Below, piece by piece: positions 27,556-35,665 of a stretch of 64,000 nucleotides of DNA. The first letter of the stretch is position 1; every line of letters starts with the position of its first letter. The notes below the pieces were generated by a model. It made no database searches. It worked only from the letters and a program-made list of their open reading frames with translations, and had not been told where the DNA came from. The stretch comes from Faecalibacter macacae (GTDB lineage: Bacteria; Bacteroidota; Bacteroidia; Flavobacteriales; Weeksellaceae), in the NCBI RefSeq assembly GCF_003687725.1, contig NZ_RDOJ01000004.1, forward strand, positions 148,843 to 212,842, in the 5' to 3' direction. The position numbers were made by a program, and so were the translations under genes.

Positions 27556-29519
27556 ATTAATTTGGTTTTCTTAGTTGTTGGAATTTTAATAAAAGCTTTG
27601 AATCCTCTAGAAGAGTCAAAATTAATATTTCCATTTAACCTAAAAATACGGTTTTCCACATTCTTTAAACCATTCTTGTTTATTTTGGTTTCATCTAAAG
27701 ATATACTTCCATTATCAACATACTTAATATCAAGTATATTGTTTGATTCTTCACTAAAACTAATTACAACAATCGAGCAATCACTATGCTTTTTCATATT
27801 AGTCATAAGTTCCATTAAGACACGATAAATTAATATTTTTACTTGATTTTCAATCTCATCCCAGTTGATACTATCAATACCTTTTGATAAAACATTAACT
27901 TGATCAGATTTAAATGATCCAAGCATTATATCTAATTCTTTTTTAAAGTTTTTAGTATCAATAATATTGTTTTCTCTTGAAATATTTCGCGTTTGCGAAT
28001 AAATATGATCTAAGTTGTGAATCAATTTATTTTTTAATTCTTGATCTTCAAAAGTGATAGAATCTACTAATGTAATCGTCGAAAATAAATCATTAGCTAA
28101 TTCATCATGAAGTTTCTGAGAGAACTTTACTTCAGTTTCATAAATAGTTTCTAAAGTTTCCTGTTTTCTTTTTTGTCTGATGTAATATGTATAACTAAAA
28201 AAGCTAATTGTCGCAATTACTAAAATTGAGACAGTTATAATTATTGAAATTTTAGCTCGCTGTAAATCAATTTCTTTATTTGCATTTTCTAAAGAAAGTG
28301 ATTGTACTTTATTTCTATTTGCATCAACATCATATTCAAGCTTAGCAAATTGATAGATTGAGTTGCTATTTAGGTGTTGTAAACTGTCTGAAAGGGTAAT
28401 GTAACTTTCAATATCTTTTCTATTCGGTTTTAATACAATAACTCTTTTTAAGGCATTTACCTTGCCTTCAGTATTATTAGATTTATCAGTAATTTCAATT
28501 TTTTTGTACGCATAATCTAATGCTTTATTAGGATTTATTATTTTATAATACTCAAATAAATGATCATAAACTGTACTTAAACCAAAACTATCTTCAGTTT
28601 CTATAAATATTTTAATAGCTTCGTTATAATCCTGAATTACATTAGCATCGCTATTTTTTAACCATTTTGCATAGCTTAAATTATCTAAAATTCTAGCTTT
28701 TACATTCGGATATTGCTTTAATATTTTATCATCTTGTATTCCAGATAAAATATTTATTGCATTATCATAATCTTTCAATAATGTATATGCAACACCTTTA
28801 TTGTGTTTGATAGATACAATGTAATACGGATCTTCCGTTAATTCTAATGCTTTATCGTACCAATATAATTCTTCGTTGTAGTTTAATAAACTACCACTAG
28901 AAACTGCAAGATTATTATAAATAGGAGTTAAAAAAGGATGATTCGGGTTATCTTTTACGTTAGAAAGAGCTTCTAAAGATAATTTTTCACTTTCAAAATA
29001 AGAAGCAACATCATTAAGGATCATAGCAAGATTAATACTATTCTTAGCAATGCCGTCTTTGTCCTTTAATTTAATGAATTCGTCTTTTGATTTATTAAAG
29101 TAATAATATGCGCTATCAGTATTGTAATTTTCGTAATAGAAGTTACCAAATAAGAAATATGAATTTGCGATGTATTGATTATTTTTTAAATCTTTTGATC
29201 TTTTTAAAATTTCACGATTAAGATTTAATGCACTTTCGTCCATACCAAACTCAGTAAAAAGATACATTTTAGATTCGAGAGCTTTAAACTCTAAAGAATC
29301 ATTATTACTTTCTTTTGCAAGTAAAATAGCTTTTTCAATTCGTTGTATTCTCGATTTTTCAGGAAGATTATTATCACCAGCTTCTTCAATTAAAGTTGAG
29401 ATAGATGAAGAATTCGGAATTAAGTTTTTCGATTTTTCATCATTCTTTTTATTACAATTAAATAAAAAAAGAAAAGTAAATGATACAATTAAATATTTTA
29501 AAATGACAGGTAGTTTCAT
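27552..29519 (-). CDS. TPR-sensor histidine kinase
   Basis: A 655-residue membrane sensor. An N-terminal signal ends in a lipobox-like LFNC, possibly a lipoprotein anchor. Periplasmic tetratricopeptide-like repeats follow (about 40-380). A single membrane span lies near 415-435 (IIITVSILVIATISFFSY) and a short coiled coil comes next. The dimerisation helix carries the phospho-acceptor H471 in KLHDELANDLF. The C-terminal ATPase has the N box (LMELMTNMKKHS) and a short G box (DNGSIS, then NGLKNVENR). This is the layout of the flavobacterial TPR/LuxR two-component family. The ligand is unknown. Confidence 0.85.
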   Translation of the reverse strand: MKLPVILKYLIVSFTFLFLFNCNKKNDEKSKNLIPNSSSISTLIEEAGDNNLPEKSRIQRIEKAILLAKESNNDSLEFKALESKMYLFTEFGMDESALNLNREILKRSKDLKNNQYIANSYFLFGNFYYENYNTDSAYYYFNKSKDEFIKLKDKDGIAKNSINLAMILNDVASYFESEKLSLEALSNVKDNPNHPFLTPIYNNLAVSSGSLLNYNEELYWYDKALELTEDPYYIVSIKHNKGVAYTLLKDYDNAINILSGIQDDKILKQYPNVKARILDNLSYAKWLKNSDANVIQDYNEAIKIFIETEDSFGLSTVYDHLFEYYKIINPNKALDYAYKKIEITDKSNNTEGKVNALKRVIVLKPNRKDIESYITLSDSLQHLNSNSIYQFAKLEYDVDANRNKVQSLSLENANKEIDLQRAKISIIITVSILVIATISFFSYTYYIRQKRKQETLETIYETEVKFSQKLHDELANDLFSTITLVDSITFEDQELKNKLIHNLDHIYSQTRNISRENNIIDTKNFKKELDIMLGSFKSDQVNVLSKGIDSINWDEIENQVKILIYRVLMELMTNMKKHSDCSIVVISFSEESNNILDIKYVDNGSISLDETKINKNGLKNVENRIFRLNGNINFDSSRGFKAFIKIPTTKKTKLI

Positions 29520-29719
29520 TATCGAAAAATTAACAAAAAACTTTGAATTAGCAAAAGATTATTTTCATGACCATAAATAGTTTTTCCACATTTTTTGGCT
29601 CCTGAAAGTGTTACTTTTATGATGGGATGTTTACAAGCTTTTAAACCTTTAAAATCTGGAGAGAAGTGATATTTTTTTCCATATTCGCTATTATATAAAT
29701 AAACTTCAGTTGATTTTAT
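29519..29719 (-). pseudogene. Start-less remnant of a small Cys-patterned Bacteroidota domain
   Basis: An in-frame stretch of 66 codons ends at a TAA overlapping the histidine kinase ATG (TAATG). It encodes VYLYNSEYGKKYHFSPDFKG followed by LKACKHPIIKVTLSGAKKCG and KTIYGHE. From memory this matches a small domain widespread in Bacteroidota with a KYHxxxxCxGLxxCxxxIxxV...GxxxCGxE pattern. Here the first and last cysteines are replaced (DF and IY). No ATG, GTG or TTG is suitably placed at its head. It looks like the degenerate 3' end of a lost gene. Confidence 0.45.
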
Positions 29720-29808
29720 CGTGGAAAAATTTATAGTATTAAAATAAAATTGGAAAAAGTGTGATGTGAATCGCTCTCAAAATCAAATTATTAATTTTAG
29801 CGCAAATA

Positions 29809-29842
29809 TAAAAAGCATAATCACTTGATTATGCTTTTTTGT
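29809..29842 (-). terminator. Intrinsic terminator of the aromatic/rsgA operon
   Basis: AAAAAGCATAATCA / TGATTATGCTTTTT palindrome directly after the rsgA stop on the minus strand. Confidence 0.8.
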
Positions 29843-29849
29843 TAAATAT

Positions 29850-30767
29850 TTATTGATTATAAATTTCTTCTTCAAGGAAAGTTACATAGTTATCGTAACG
29901 AGAAGGAGCAATTTCCATAGCGTCAACAGCATCTCGAACGGCACATTTTGGTTCGTTTACGTGAATACAGTTATCAAATTTACATTCGCTTCTCAATTCG
30001 AATATTTCAGGGAAATAATTCTGAAGTTCAGATTTATCTAAATGTACTAATCCAAATTCTTTAATTCCGGGTGTATCGATAATAAATCCACCAAAAGGCC
30101 ATTCAAACATTTGTGCAAATGTTGTGGTGTGTTGCCCTTTACTATTAAAATCAGAAACTTGATGCGTTTTTAGATTTAAATCTGGATGTAGTGCATTGAT
30201 TAAAGTAGATTTTCCAACACCAGAATGTCCAGAAACTAAACTTGTTTTGTCTTTTAATCTTTCTTTAACTAAATCTAAGTTTAAACCAGTTTCAGCAGAA
30301 ATATCTAAACTTTCATAACCGATAGAATTGTAGATGTGCTTGTATAAAGCTAAATCATCTAATTCATCTTCCGTATAGGCATCAATCTTGTTGAATAATA
30401 TGACAACAGGAATGTGATAAGCTTCGGCAGTGATTAAAAATCGATCGATAAAACCGAACGATGTTTTAGGATTTGCCATTGTTACCACTAAGAAAGCAAC
30501 ATCAATATTAGATGCAATAATGTGTGTTTTCTTAGATAAATTAACAGATTTACGAATGATGTAATTCTTACGTTCGTGAATTTTAGTAATAACTGCGACA
30601 TCGTCTTTGTCAATTTCAAAATCAACTTCATCACCAACCGCAATAGGATTAGTGTGTTTGATATTCGCAATTCTGAATTTTCCTCGAATTCTGGCTTGGT
30701 AAGTTGTGCCATCTTCAACGCGAAGATGATACCAACTACCTGTAGATTTTGTTACAATTCCCTTCAA
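29850..30767 (-). CDS. rsgA: Ribosome small-subunit GTPase RsgA
   Basis: Circularly permuted GTPase that checks late 30S assembly. The 305-residue protein has an OB-fold (1-70), then the permuted GTPase order: G4 NKID (near 128), G1 GHSGVGKST (near 187) and G3 DTPG. A C-terminal zinc knuckle reads C-x4-C-x-H-x5-C (CKFDNCIHVNEPKC). It is the last gene of the aromatic operon, six bases after the DAHP synthase gene, so its expression may be tied to the Phe attenuator unless it has an internal promoter. Confidence 0.96.
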   Translation of the reverse strand: MKGIVTKSTGSWYHLRVEDGTTYQARIRGKFRIANIKHTNPIAVGDEVDFEIDKDDVAVITKIHERKNYIIRKSVNLSKKTHIIASNIDVAFLVVTMANPKTSFGFIDRFLITAEAYHIPVVILFNKIDAYTEDELDDLALYKHIYNSIGYESLDISAETGLNLDLVKERLKDKTSLVSGHSGVGKSTLINALHPDLNLKTHQVSDFNSKGQHTTTFAQMFEWPFGGFIIDTPGIKEFGLVHLDKSELQNYFPEIFELRSECKFDNCIHVNEPKCAVRDAVDAMEIAPSRYDNYVTFLEEEIYNQ

Positions 30768-30773
30768 ACTGAA

Positions 30774-31853
30774 TTATATTTTTTCTTCTTTCTTAATCAT
30801 TATGTTATTTTGTTGCGCAACTGATTCTTGATGAAGAGCTTGTAATAATTTATCAATAAAATCTTCTGATAAACCTAAAGAAGCTCCTGCTTTTACAGCA
30901 TTTTCTTGAATTTGTTTCCATCTTTCTGGTTGGAAAACCGCAACATTATGCTCTTTCTTTAAATTACCAATTGCATTAGCAACTTTCATACGTTGTGCAA
31001 TTGTATCTAAGATAGAGCTATCTAATTCATCAATTTGATGACGTAAATTATCGATTCCTGTTTTGTAAATCGCATCAGGATCGTCAGACTGACGTAATTC
31101 TAAATCAACTAAAATTTCTTTTAAACGAGCTGGTGTAATTTGCTGTGCAGCATCAGACCAAGCTTCGTCTGGATTACAGTGTGTCTCAATCATTAAACCA
31201 TCGTACTCGAAGTTGAATGCTTGTTGAGATACATCAAATAAACCTTCTCTGTTTCCACAAATATGTGATGGATCACAAATCATAGGAATGTTTGGTAATT
31301 TATTTTTAAAATCTAAAGCAATTTGCCATTGTGGATTATTACGGTATTTCGTCTTTTTGTAAGTCGAAAATCCACGGTGAATTGCACCTAAATTTTTAAT
31401 TCCTTGTCCAGATAAACGCTCTAGAGCTCCAATCCATAAATCTAAATCTGGATTAACAGGATTTTTCACTAAAACAATTTTATCTGTATCGCGTAAAGCT
31501 TCAGCAATTTCTTGTACTGTAAATGGATTTACAGTAGAACGAGCTCCGATCCATAAAACATCAACATCATATTCTAAAGCTAATTTTGCATGGTTTGCGT
31601 TTGCAATTTCAGTTGCAATCATCATTCCGTACTCGTCTTTTACTTTTTTCAACCAGTTTAAACCGATTGCACCAACACCTTCAAAACAGTTTGGTTTAGT
31701 ACGTGGTTTCCAGATTCCCGCGCGAAAGACTTTGACATAGTCTTTGTCAATTTCTTCTGCAATTGTCATCATTTGCTTTTCGCTTTCAGCACTACATGGT
31801 CCACCGATGATTAGTGGTTTCTCGAATTGGTTAATCCAGTTATTATTTTCCAT
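30774..31853 (-). CDS. Bifunctional DAHP synthase / chorismate mutase
   Basis: A 359-residue fusion acting at two points of aromatic synthesis. Residues about 1-260 form a type I-beta DAHP synthase (GGPCSAES, KPRTKPNCFEG, CDPSHICG) joining PEP and erythrose 4-phosphate. Residues about 265-345 form an AroQ-class chorismate mutase (IDNLRHQIDELDSSILDTIA, RMKVANAIGNLKK) making prephenate. The C-terminal mutase could give allosteric control of the synthase by prephenate, as is known for other fusions, but that is inferred. It lies in the operon after tyrA. Confidence 0.93.
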   Translation of the reverse strand: MENNNWINQFEKPLIIGGPCSAESEKQMMTIAEEIDKDYVKVFRAGIWKPRTKPNCFEGVGAIGLNWLKKVKDEYGMMIATEIANANHAKLALEYDVDVLWIGARSTVNPFTVQEIAEALRDTDKIVLVKNPVNPDLDLWIGALERLSGQGIKNLGAIHRGFSTYKKTKYRNNPQWQIALDFKNKLPNIPMICDPSHICGNREGLFDVSQQAFNFEYDGLMIETHCNPDEAWSDAAQQITPARLKEILVDLELRQSDDPDAIYKTGIDNLRHQIDELDSSILDTIAQRMKVANAIGNLKKEHNVAVFQPERWKQIQENAVKAGASLGLSEDFIDKLLQALHQESVAQQNNIMIKKEEKI

Positions 31854-31889
31854 AATTGTTACAAATTTAAGGTATATAGATTTAGGTAT

Positions 31890-32741
31890 TTATTTTTTAT
31901 TTAATATTCTTCTTATATCGTTCGTATTCGAAAGGTATTGGTGAATGTTTTCAGGATTAGCTTCCTCAATCATTCGACGCATATTTTTTATTTGTTCTTC
32001 GTAAGCATCAATTGCATTTAACAAATTTTCTCGGTTTTGAATAAAAATCGGTGTCCACATATCTGGTGAACTTTTTGCTAAACGAACAGTCGATTCGAAT
32101 CCCGATCCTGCCATATCAAAAATTGCTTTTTCATTTTTCTCAATATTTAAAACGGTTTGTCCTAAAGCGAACGAGGTAATATGTGATAGATGGGAAACAT
32201 ATGCAATATGCTCGTCGTGTGCTTCGGCTGTCATCATACTTACGTTAGTCCAAAGATTTTGATAAATCTTTTTTACTTTTTTTACTGCACTTGGAGCGCT
32301 TTCTTCAGGATCGCAAATAATCGAAACTTTATTCAGAAATAATTCTGCGAAAGCTGCTTTTGGACCTGAATTTTCTGTTCCTGCAATTGGATGTGTTGCG
32401 ACAAAGTTTTTTCGGTTGGGATGATTTTTTACTCGTTCACAAATTCCTGCTTTTGTAGATCCCATATCCATCACAATGGTTTCTGTCGGAATATAATCTA
32501 AGATTTCTGGTAGAACTTTCTGAGCTGCATTAATCGGGATGGCTAAAACAACTAAATCACTTCGTAAAACTGCTTCTTTTAAATTATCAATTTCATCAAC
32601 AATTCCTAATTCTAAAGCTTCAATTTGATGATTTGTATTCGTATCAACTCCAATTAATTTTTCAGCAAGTCCTGTTTTTTTTAAGGCTAAAGCAAACGAG
32701 CCTCCAATTAATCCTAAACCAACAATAGTTACATTTTTCAT
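31890..32741 (-). CDS. tyrA: Prephenate dehydrogenase
   Basis: Oxidatively decarboxylates prephenate to 4-hydroxyphenylpyruvate for tyrosine. The 283-residue protein starts with the Rossmann NAD(P) loop VGLGLIGGSFALALKKTG. It has the active-site THPIAGTENSG with the catalytic His, and the HDEHIAYVSHLSH helix. No ACT domain is present, so tyrosine feedback must be weak or absent in this protein. Its start overlaps the aminotransferase stop by four bases. Confidence 0.93.
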   Translation of the reverse strand: MKNVTIVGLGLIGGSFALALKKTGLAEKLIGVDTNTNHQIEALELGIVDEIDNLKEAVLRSDLVVLAIPINAAQKVLPEILDYIPTETIVMDMGSTKAGICERVKNHPNRKNFVATHPIAGTENSGPKAAFAELFLNKVSIICDPEESAPSAVKKVKKIYQNLWTNVSMMTAEAHDEHIAYVSHLSHITSFALGQTVLNIEKNEKAIFDMAGSGFESTVRLAKSSPDMWTPIFIQNRENLLNAIDAYEEQIKNMRRMIEEANPENIHQYLSNTNDIRRILNKK

Positions 32742-33874
32742 AATCTTTCAAGAACTTCGTTTAATTTTTCGATCGGTGCACAAAGTGAAAATCGGATGTA
32801 GCCTTTGCCGTTGCTACCAAAAATACTTCCAGGTGTGATGAAAACTTTTTTCTCGTAAAGAATTTCATCAATAAATGTTTTGTCATCAATTCCTTCAGGA
32901 AGTTTTGCCCAAATAAACATTCCAACAGCTTTTGGATCGTAAGTAACGTTTAATTTTTCACAGATTTGATAGATGATTTCTCGTCTTTCTGAATAAACTT
33001 TCGTTAGATTATTATACCAATCTTCTGAAACTTCTAACGCTTTGGTCGCAGCTTTCTGAATCGCGAAATTCATTCCAGAATCCATATTCGATTTGACTTT
33101 TAATATCGAATTAATTAAACTTTCATCAGCTAAAACCATTCCGATGCGCCATCCAGCAATATTAAATGTCTTACTCAAAGAGTTTAATTCGATTGCGATA
33201 TCTTTTGCTCCATCAATTGATAAAATACTTGTTGGATTTTCGTTTAAGATAAAACTATACGGATTATCATTTACGATTAATATGTTATGACGCTTTGCAA
33301 AATCAACTAATTGTTCAAGAACTTCTCGCGGAGCCTTTGCTCCAGTTGGCATGTGTGGGTAATTAATCCACATGATTTTTGGTTTTTGTTCGGCTAATTT
33401 TTCTAATTGTTCAAAATCAGGAAGCCAATCATTTTCACTTTTTAAATCATAAAATAAAGGTTCGGCTTGTACTAATTCAGTTACCGAAGTATACGTTGGA
33501 TACCCTGGATTTGGAATTAAAACTTTATCACCTTCATTTAAAAATGCCATCGAGATATGCATAATTCCTTCTTTAGAACCCATCAAAGGAAGAATTTCTG
33601 TGGAAGGATTTAACTTAACTCCAAACTGATTTTGGTAAAACTGAGCCATTGCATTTCTCATTTCAGGTAAGCCACGATAACTTTGATAGCCATTTACGCC
33701 AGCTTGAGATTCTTTGATTAAAGTTTCAATCACTTCTTGTGCTGGTTGTAAATCTGGACTTCCAATTCCTAAGGAAATAATAGGAATCTCCGTTTGCATG
33801 TTCGCTATTTCTTGTAATTTTTTTGAGAAATAGTATTCTTGAACACTTTGTAATCGTTTGGCTTCTGTTATCAT
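32738..33874 (-). CDS. Aromatic/prephenate-type aminotransferase (fold type I)
   Basis: A 378-residue PLP aminotransferase. The PLP lysine lies in SLSKTFNIAGWRIGM, the cofactor-binding NPGYPTY and MWINYPHMPTGA segments precede it, and the carboxylate-binding Arg is in GYIRFSLC near the end. Placed between pheA and tyrA with four-base overlaps on both sides, it most likely transaminates phenylpyruvate and 4-hydroxyphenylpyruvate to Phe and Tyr. An aspartate or LL-DAP aminotransferase role cannot be excluded from sequence. Confidence 0.85.
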   Translation of the reverse strand: MITEAKRLQSVQEYYFSKKLQEIANMQTEIPIISLGIGSPDLQPAQEVIETLIKESQAGVNGYQSYRGLPEMRNAMAQFYQNQFGVKLNPSTEILPLMGSKEGIMHISMAFLNEGDKVLIPNPGYPTYTSVTELVQAEPLFYDLKSENDWLPDFEQLEKLAEQKPKIMWINYPHMPTGAKAPREVLEQLVDFAKRHNILIVNDNPYSFILNENPTSILSIDGAKDIAIELNSLSKTFNIAGWRIGMVLADESLINSILKVKSNMDSGMNFAIQKAATKALEVSEDWYNNLTKVYSERREIIYQICEKLNVTYDPKAVGMFIWAKLPEGIDDKTFIDEILYEKKVFITPGSIFGSNGKGYIRFSLCAPIEKLNEVLERL

Positions 33875-34692
33875 TCTTTTCCTTTTTTGTATTCGCCTAA
33901 TATTTCTAAGTCGGTTAATTTTTTTGCTATTTTGCCTAATAACGTATAATATTGTTGCTTGTCTTCAAATGTGATATCGATGTGGAATGAATATTCCCAA
34001 GGTTTATCAATAATCGGAACAGATTGGATTTTATCCATGTTAATTCCGCATTCAGCGATATGATTTAATACTTCTACCAAAGCTCCTGCTTTGTGATTCA
34101 CTGAAAAACGCATCGAAACTTTATTGAAATCTTCATAATCGATATGTTCTCGTTCCAAAACAAAGAATCGTGTAAAGTTGTCTTGAAAAGTTTGAATGCT
34201 TGATGCTAAAATATCTAAACCATAAACTTCGGCTGCTTTTCTTGATGCGATAGCCGCAACATAATCTAAATTTTGATCAACGATATCTTTCGCTGTTAAA
34301 GCGGTGTCTACATCATTTACAACTTTCCAATCCGGATGTTTTTCTAAGAACTTATCACATTGCAACAATGCCATTTGGTGCGAACGAACTTCTTTTACAT
34401 CTTCAATAGTTCGTCCTTTCTGAACCATTAATTGATGTTGAATCGATAAATAGATTTCGCCAACTACTTTTAATCCATATTTCGTAATTAAAGCATAGTT
34501 TGGTAAAATTGCTCCAGCAATCGTGTTTTCAATCGCCATGATGGCTTTATCAACTTTTCCTTTGTTCAAGGCTTTTGCTAATTGTTTGAAAGTATCGCAT
34601 TCTAACAATTCGATATCATCTCCTAAATAATTTGCGGCAGCTTCGTGATGATACGAACCTTTTACACCTTGAATTGCAACTTTTGTTTTCAT
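33871..34692 (-). CDS. pheA: Prephenate dehydratase
   Basis: Converts prephenate to phenylpyruvate. The 273-residue protein has an N-terminal periplasmic-binding-like catalytic domain with AIENTIAGAI and the catalytic Thr in NFTRFFVLE (near 170). A C-terminal ACT domain follows (about 190-268, SMRFSVNHKAGALVEVLNHI). The usual ESRP Phe-binding motif reads IQSVPI. It is monofunctional, without a chorismate mutase domain; that activity is at the other end of the operon. It is the first structural gene, 12 bases after the attenuator T-run. Confidence 0.94.
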   Translation of the reverse strand: MKTKVAIQGVKGSYHHEAAANYLGDDIELLECDTFKQLAKALNKGKVDKAIMAIENTIAGAILPNYALITKYGLKVVGEIYLSIQHQLMVQKGRTIEDVKEVRSHQMALLQCDKFLEKHPDWKVVNDVDTALTAKDIVDQNLDYVAAIASRKAAEVYGLDILASSIQTFQDNFTRFFVLEREHIDYEDFNKVSMRFSVNHKAGALVEVLNHIAECGINMDKIQSVPIIDKPWEYSFHIDITFEDKQQYYTLLGKIAKKLTDLEILGEYKKGKE

Positions 34693-34704
34693 TTTGTTTT
34701 AGGC

Positions 34705-34784
34705 AAAAAAAAAGCCCCTACGTTTCCGCGGGACCTTTTTATCTTATTAATATATATAATCAATTATGACAACGCAGTCCCTGC
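34705..34784 (-). promoter_or_regulatory. Phe-operon attenuator: terminator and competing antiterminator
   Basis: On the minus strand a terminator hairpin spans 34740-34705. AAAAAG-G-TCCC pairs with GGGGC-TTTTT around an 11-base loop, followed by a run of nine Ts ending 12 bases before the pheA ATG. Its 5' arm GGTCCCGC (34735-34728) is also complementary to GCAGGGACT (34784-34776) in the 3' part of the leader-peptide frame, giving an alternative helix with one bulged A. A ribosome stalled at Phe codons would free the antiterminator strand; a ribosome reading on would cover it and allow termination. Confidence 0.75.
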
Positions 34785-34846
34785 TCTTCTGAAAACCATC
34801 CAAAAAAGTAAAAGAAAAACGCGTTAAAATAATTGAACATTGTCAT
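34760..34846 (-). CDS. Phenylalanine-rich attenuator leader peptide
   Basis: A 28-codon frame starts with ATG at 34846-34844 (a second in-frame ATG is two codons on) and ends with TGA at 34762-34760. It encodes eight Phe, two Tyr and one Trp, including the core FNAFFFYFFGWFSEEQ, comparable to the E. coli pheL and pheM leaders. It lies 15-70 bases upstream of a terminator hairpin and then pheA, the first gene of the aromatic operon. Its job is to couple translation through Phe codons to transcription of pheA-aminotransferase-tyrA-DAHP synthase. Confidence 0.8.
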   Translation of the reverse strand: MTMFNYFNAFFFYFFGWFSEEQGLRCHN

Positions 34847-34864
34847 TTCTGTAAAAATCTGAAA

Positions 34865-34872
34865 CAAAGCTA
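34865..34872 (-). promoter_or_regulatory. Putative -7 promoter element of the Phe leader transcript
   Basis: On the minus strand TAGCTTTG matches TAnnTTTG exactly and lies 18 bases before the leader-peptide ATG. No clear TTTG is present 19 bases upstream, so the -33 box is weak. Confidence 0.5.
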
Positions 34873-34930
34873 TAAATAATTTTTTAATCCTAATTACGTT
34901 TTTATAATTTTATCAAAAATTTTTCATTGG

Positions 34931-35626
34931 ATGGGAATTGTTATTAAAGATTTAACAAAAAAGTACGGTAATCAATTGGCACTGAATAAGGTGTCTTTTT
35001 CGATAGAACAAGGTGAAGTAGTTGGTTTATTAGGACCGAATGGTGCTGGTAAGTCGACATTAATGAAGAGTATTACCAATGCTATTATTCCAGATAATGG
35101 GGAAATTTTAGTAAATAATTCTTCGGTTAATACAAATCCAATCGAAACTAAAAGTCAAATAGGTTTTTTACAGGAAAATAATCCGTTGTATATGGATATG
35201 TATGTGAAAGAATATTTGGAATTTGTAATGAATATTCGTGGAGAAAAAAAGCAACGAGTTGCAGAAGTTATTGCAGAAGTTGGCTTAACTCCGGAACAAC
35301 ATAAGAAGATAAATCAGTTATCAAAAGGGTATAAACAACGTGTAGGTTTAGCGCAAGCAATTTTATCAAAACCAGAAATTTTGATTTTAGATGAACCAAC
35401 AAACGGATTAGATCCAAATCAAATTATTGAAATTAGAGAGTTGATTAGAGAAATAGGAAAAAATACAACTATCATATTATCGACACATATTATGCAAGAA
35501 GTAGAAGCGTTATGTTCTCGTGTAATTTTATTAAATAAAGGCGAGATTGTTGCCGATCAACCGATTGAAGAATTTAAAGGTCAATATCAAAACTTGGAAG
35601 ATGCGTTTCAGGCACTTACGAAATAA
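34931..35626 (+). CDS. ABC transporter ATPase, GldA-like (short form)
   Basis: A 231-residue ATP-binding subunit. Walker A is LLGPNGAGKST, the signature is the non-standard LSKGYKQRVGLA, Walker B is ILILDEPTNGLD, and the switch His lies in LSTHIMQE. The LSKGYKQR signature and the IEEFKGQYQNLEDAF tail are typical of GldA/NatA-type ATPases of flavobacteria. GldA proper is about 300 residues; this protein lacks the C-terminal extension. No permease gene (GldF/GldG) is adjacent, so its partner must be elsewhere and a gliding role is unproven. Confidence 0.8.
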   Translation: MGIVIKDLTKKYGNQLALNKVSFSIEQGEVVGLLGPNGAGKSTLMKSITNAIIPDNGEILVNNSSVNTNPIETKSQIGFLQENNPLYMDMYVKEYLEFVMNIRGEKKQRVAEVIAEVGLTPEQHKKINQLSKGYKQRVGLAQAILSKPEILILDEPTNGLDPNQIIEIRELIREIGKNTTIILSTHIMQEVEALCSRVILLNKGEIVADQPIEEFKGQYQNLEDAFQALTK

Positions 35627-35630
35627 AAAG

Positions 35631-35659
35631 AAAGCCATCAGAATCTGATGGCTTTTTAT
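35631..35659. terminator. Bidirectional intrinsic terminator
   Basis: AAAGCCATCAGA / TCTGATGGCTTTTT palindrome between the convergent ATPase and thioredoxin-like genes. Confidence 0.8.
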
Positions 35660-35665
35660 ATTCAA

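Noticed and set aside
26887..29519. Hybrid or defence-related signalling system
   Set aside because: The pair is a common flavobacterial TPR kinase plus LuxR regulator with intact motifs; nothing marks it as unusual beyond the start-less remnant upstream.
34645..34827. Plus-strand frame of 60 codons over the Phe leader
   Set aside because: It overlaps the attenuator and pheA start in antisense. The minus-strand Phe-rich frame is a far better explanation.
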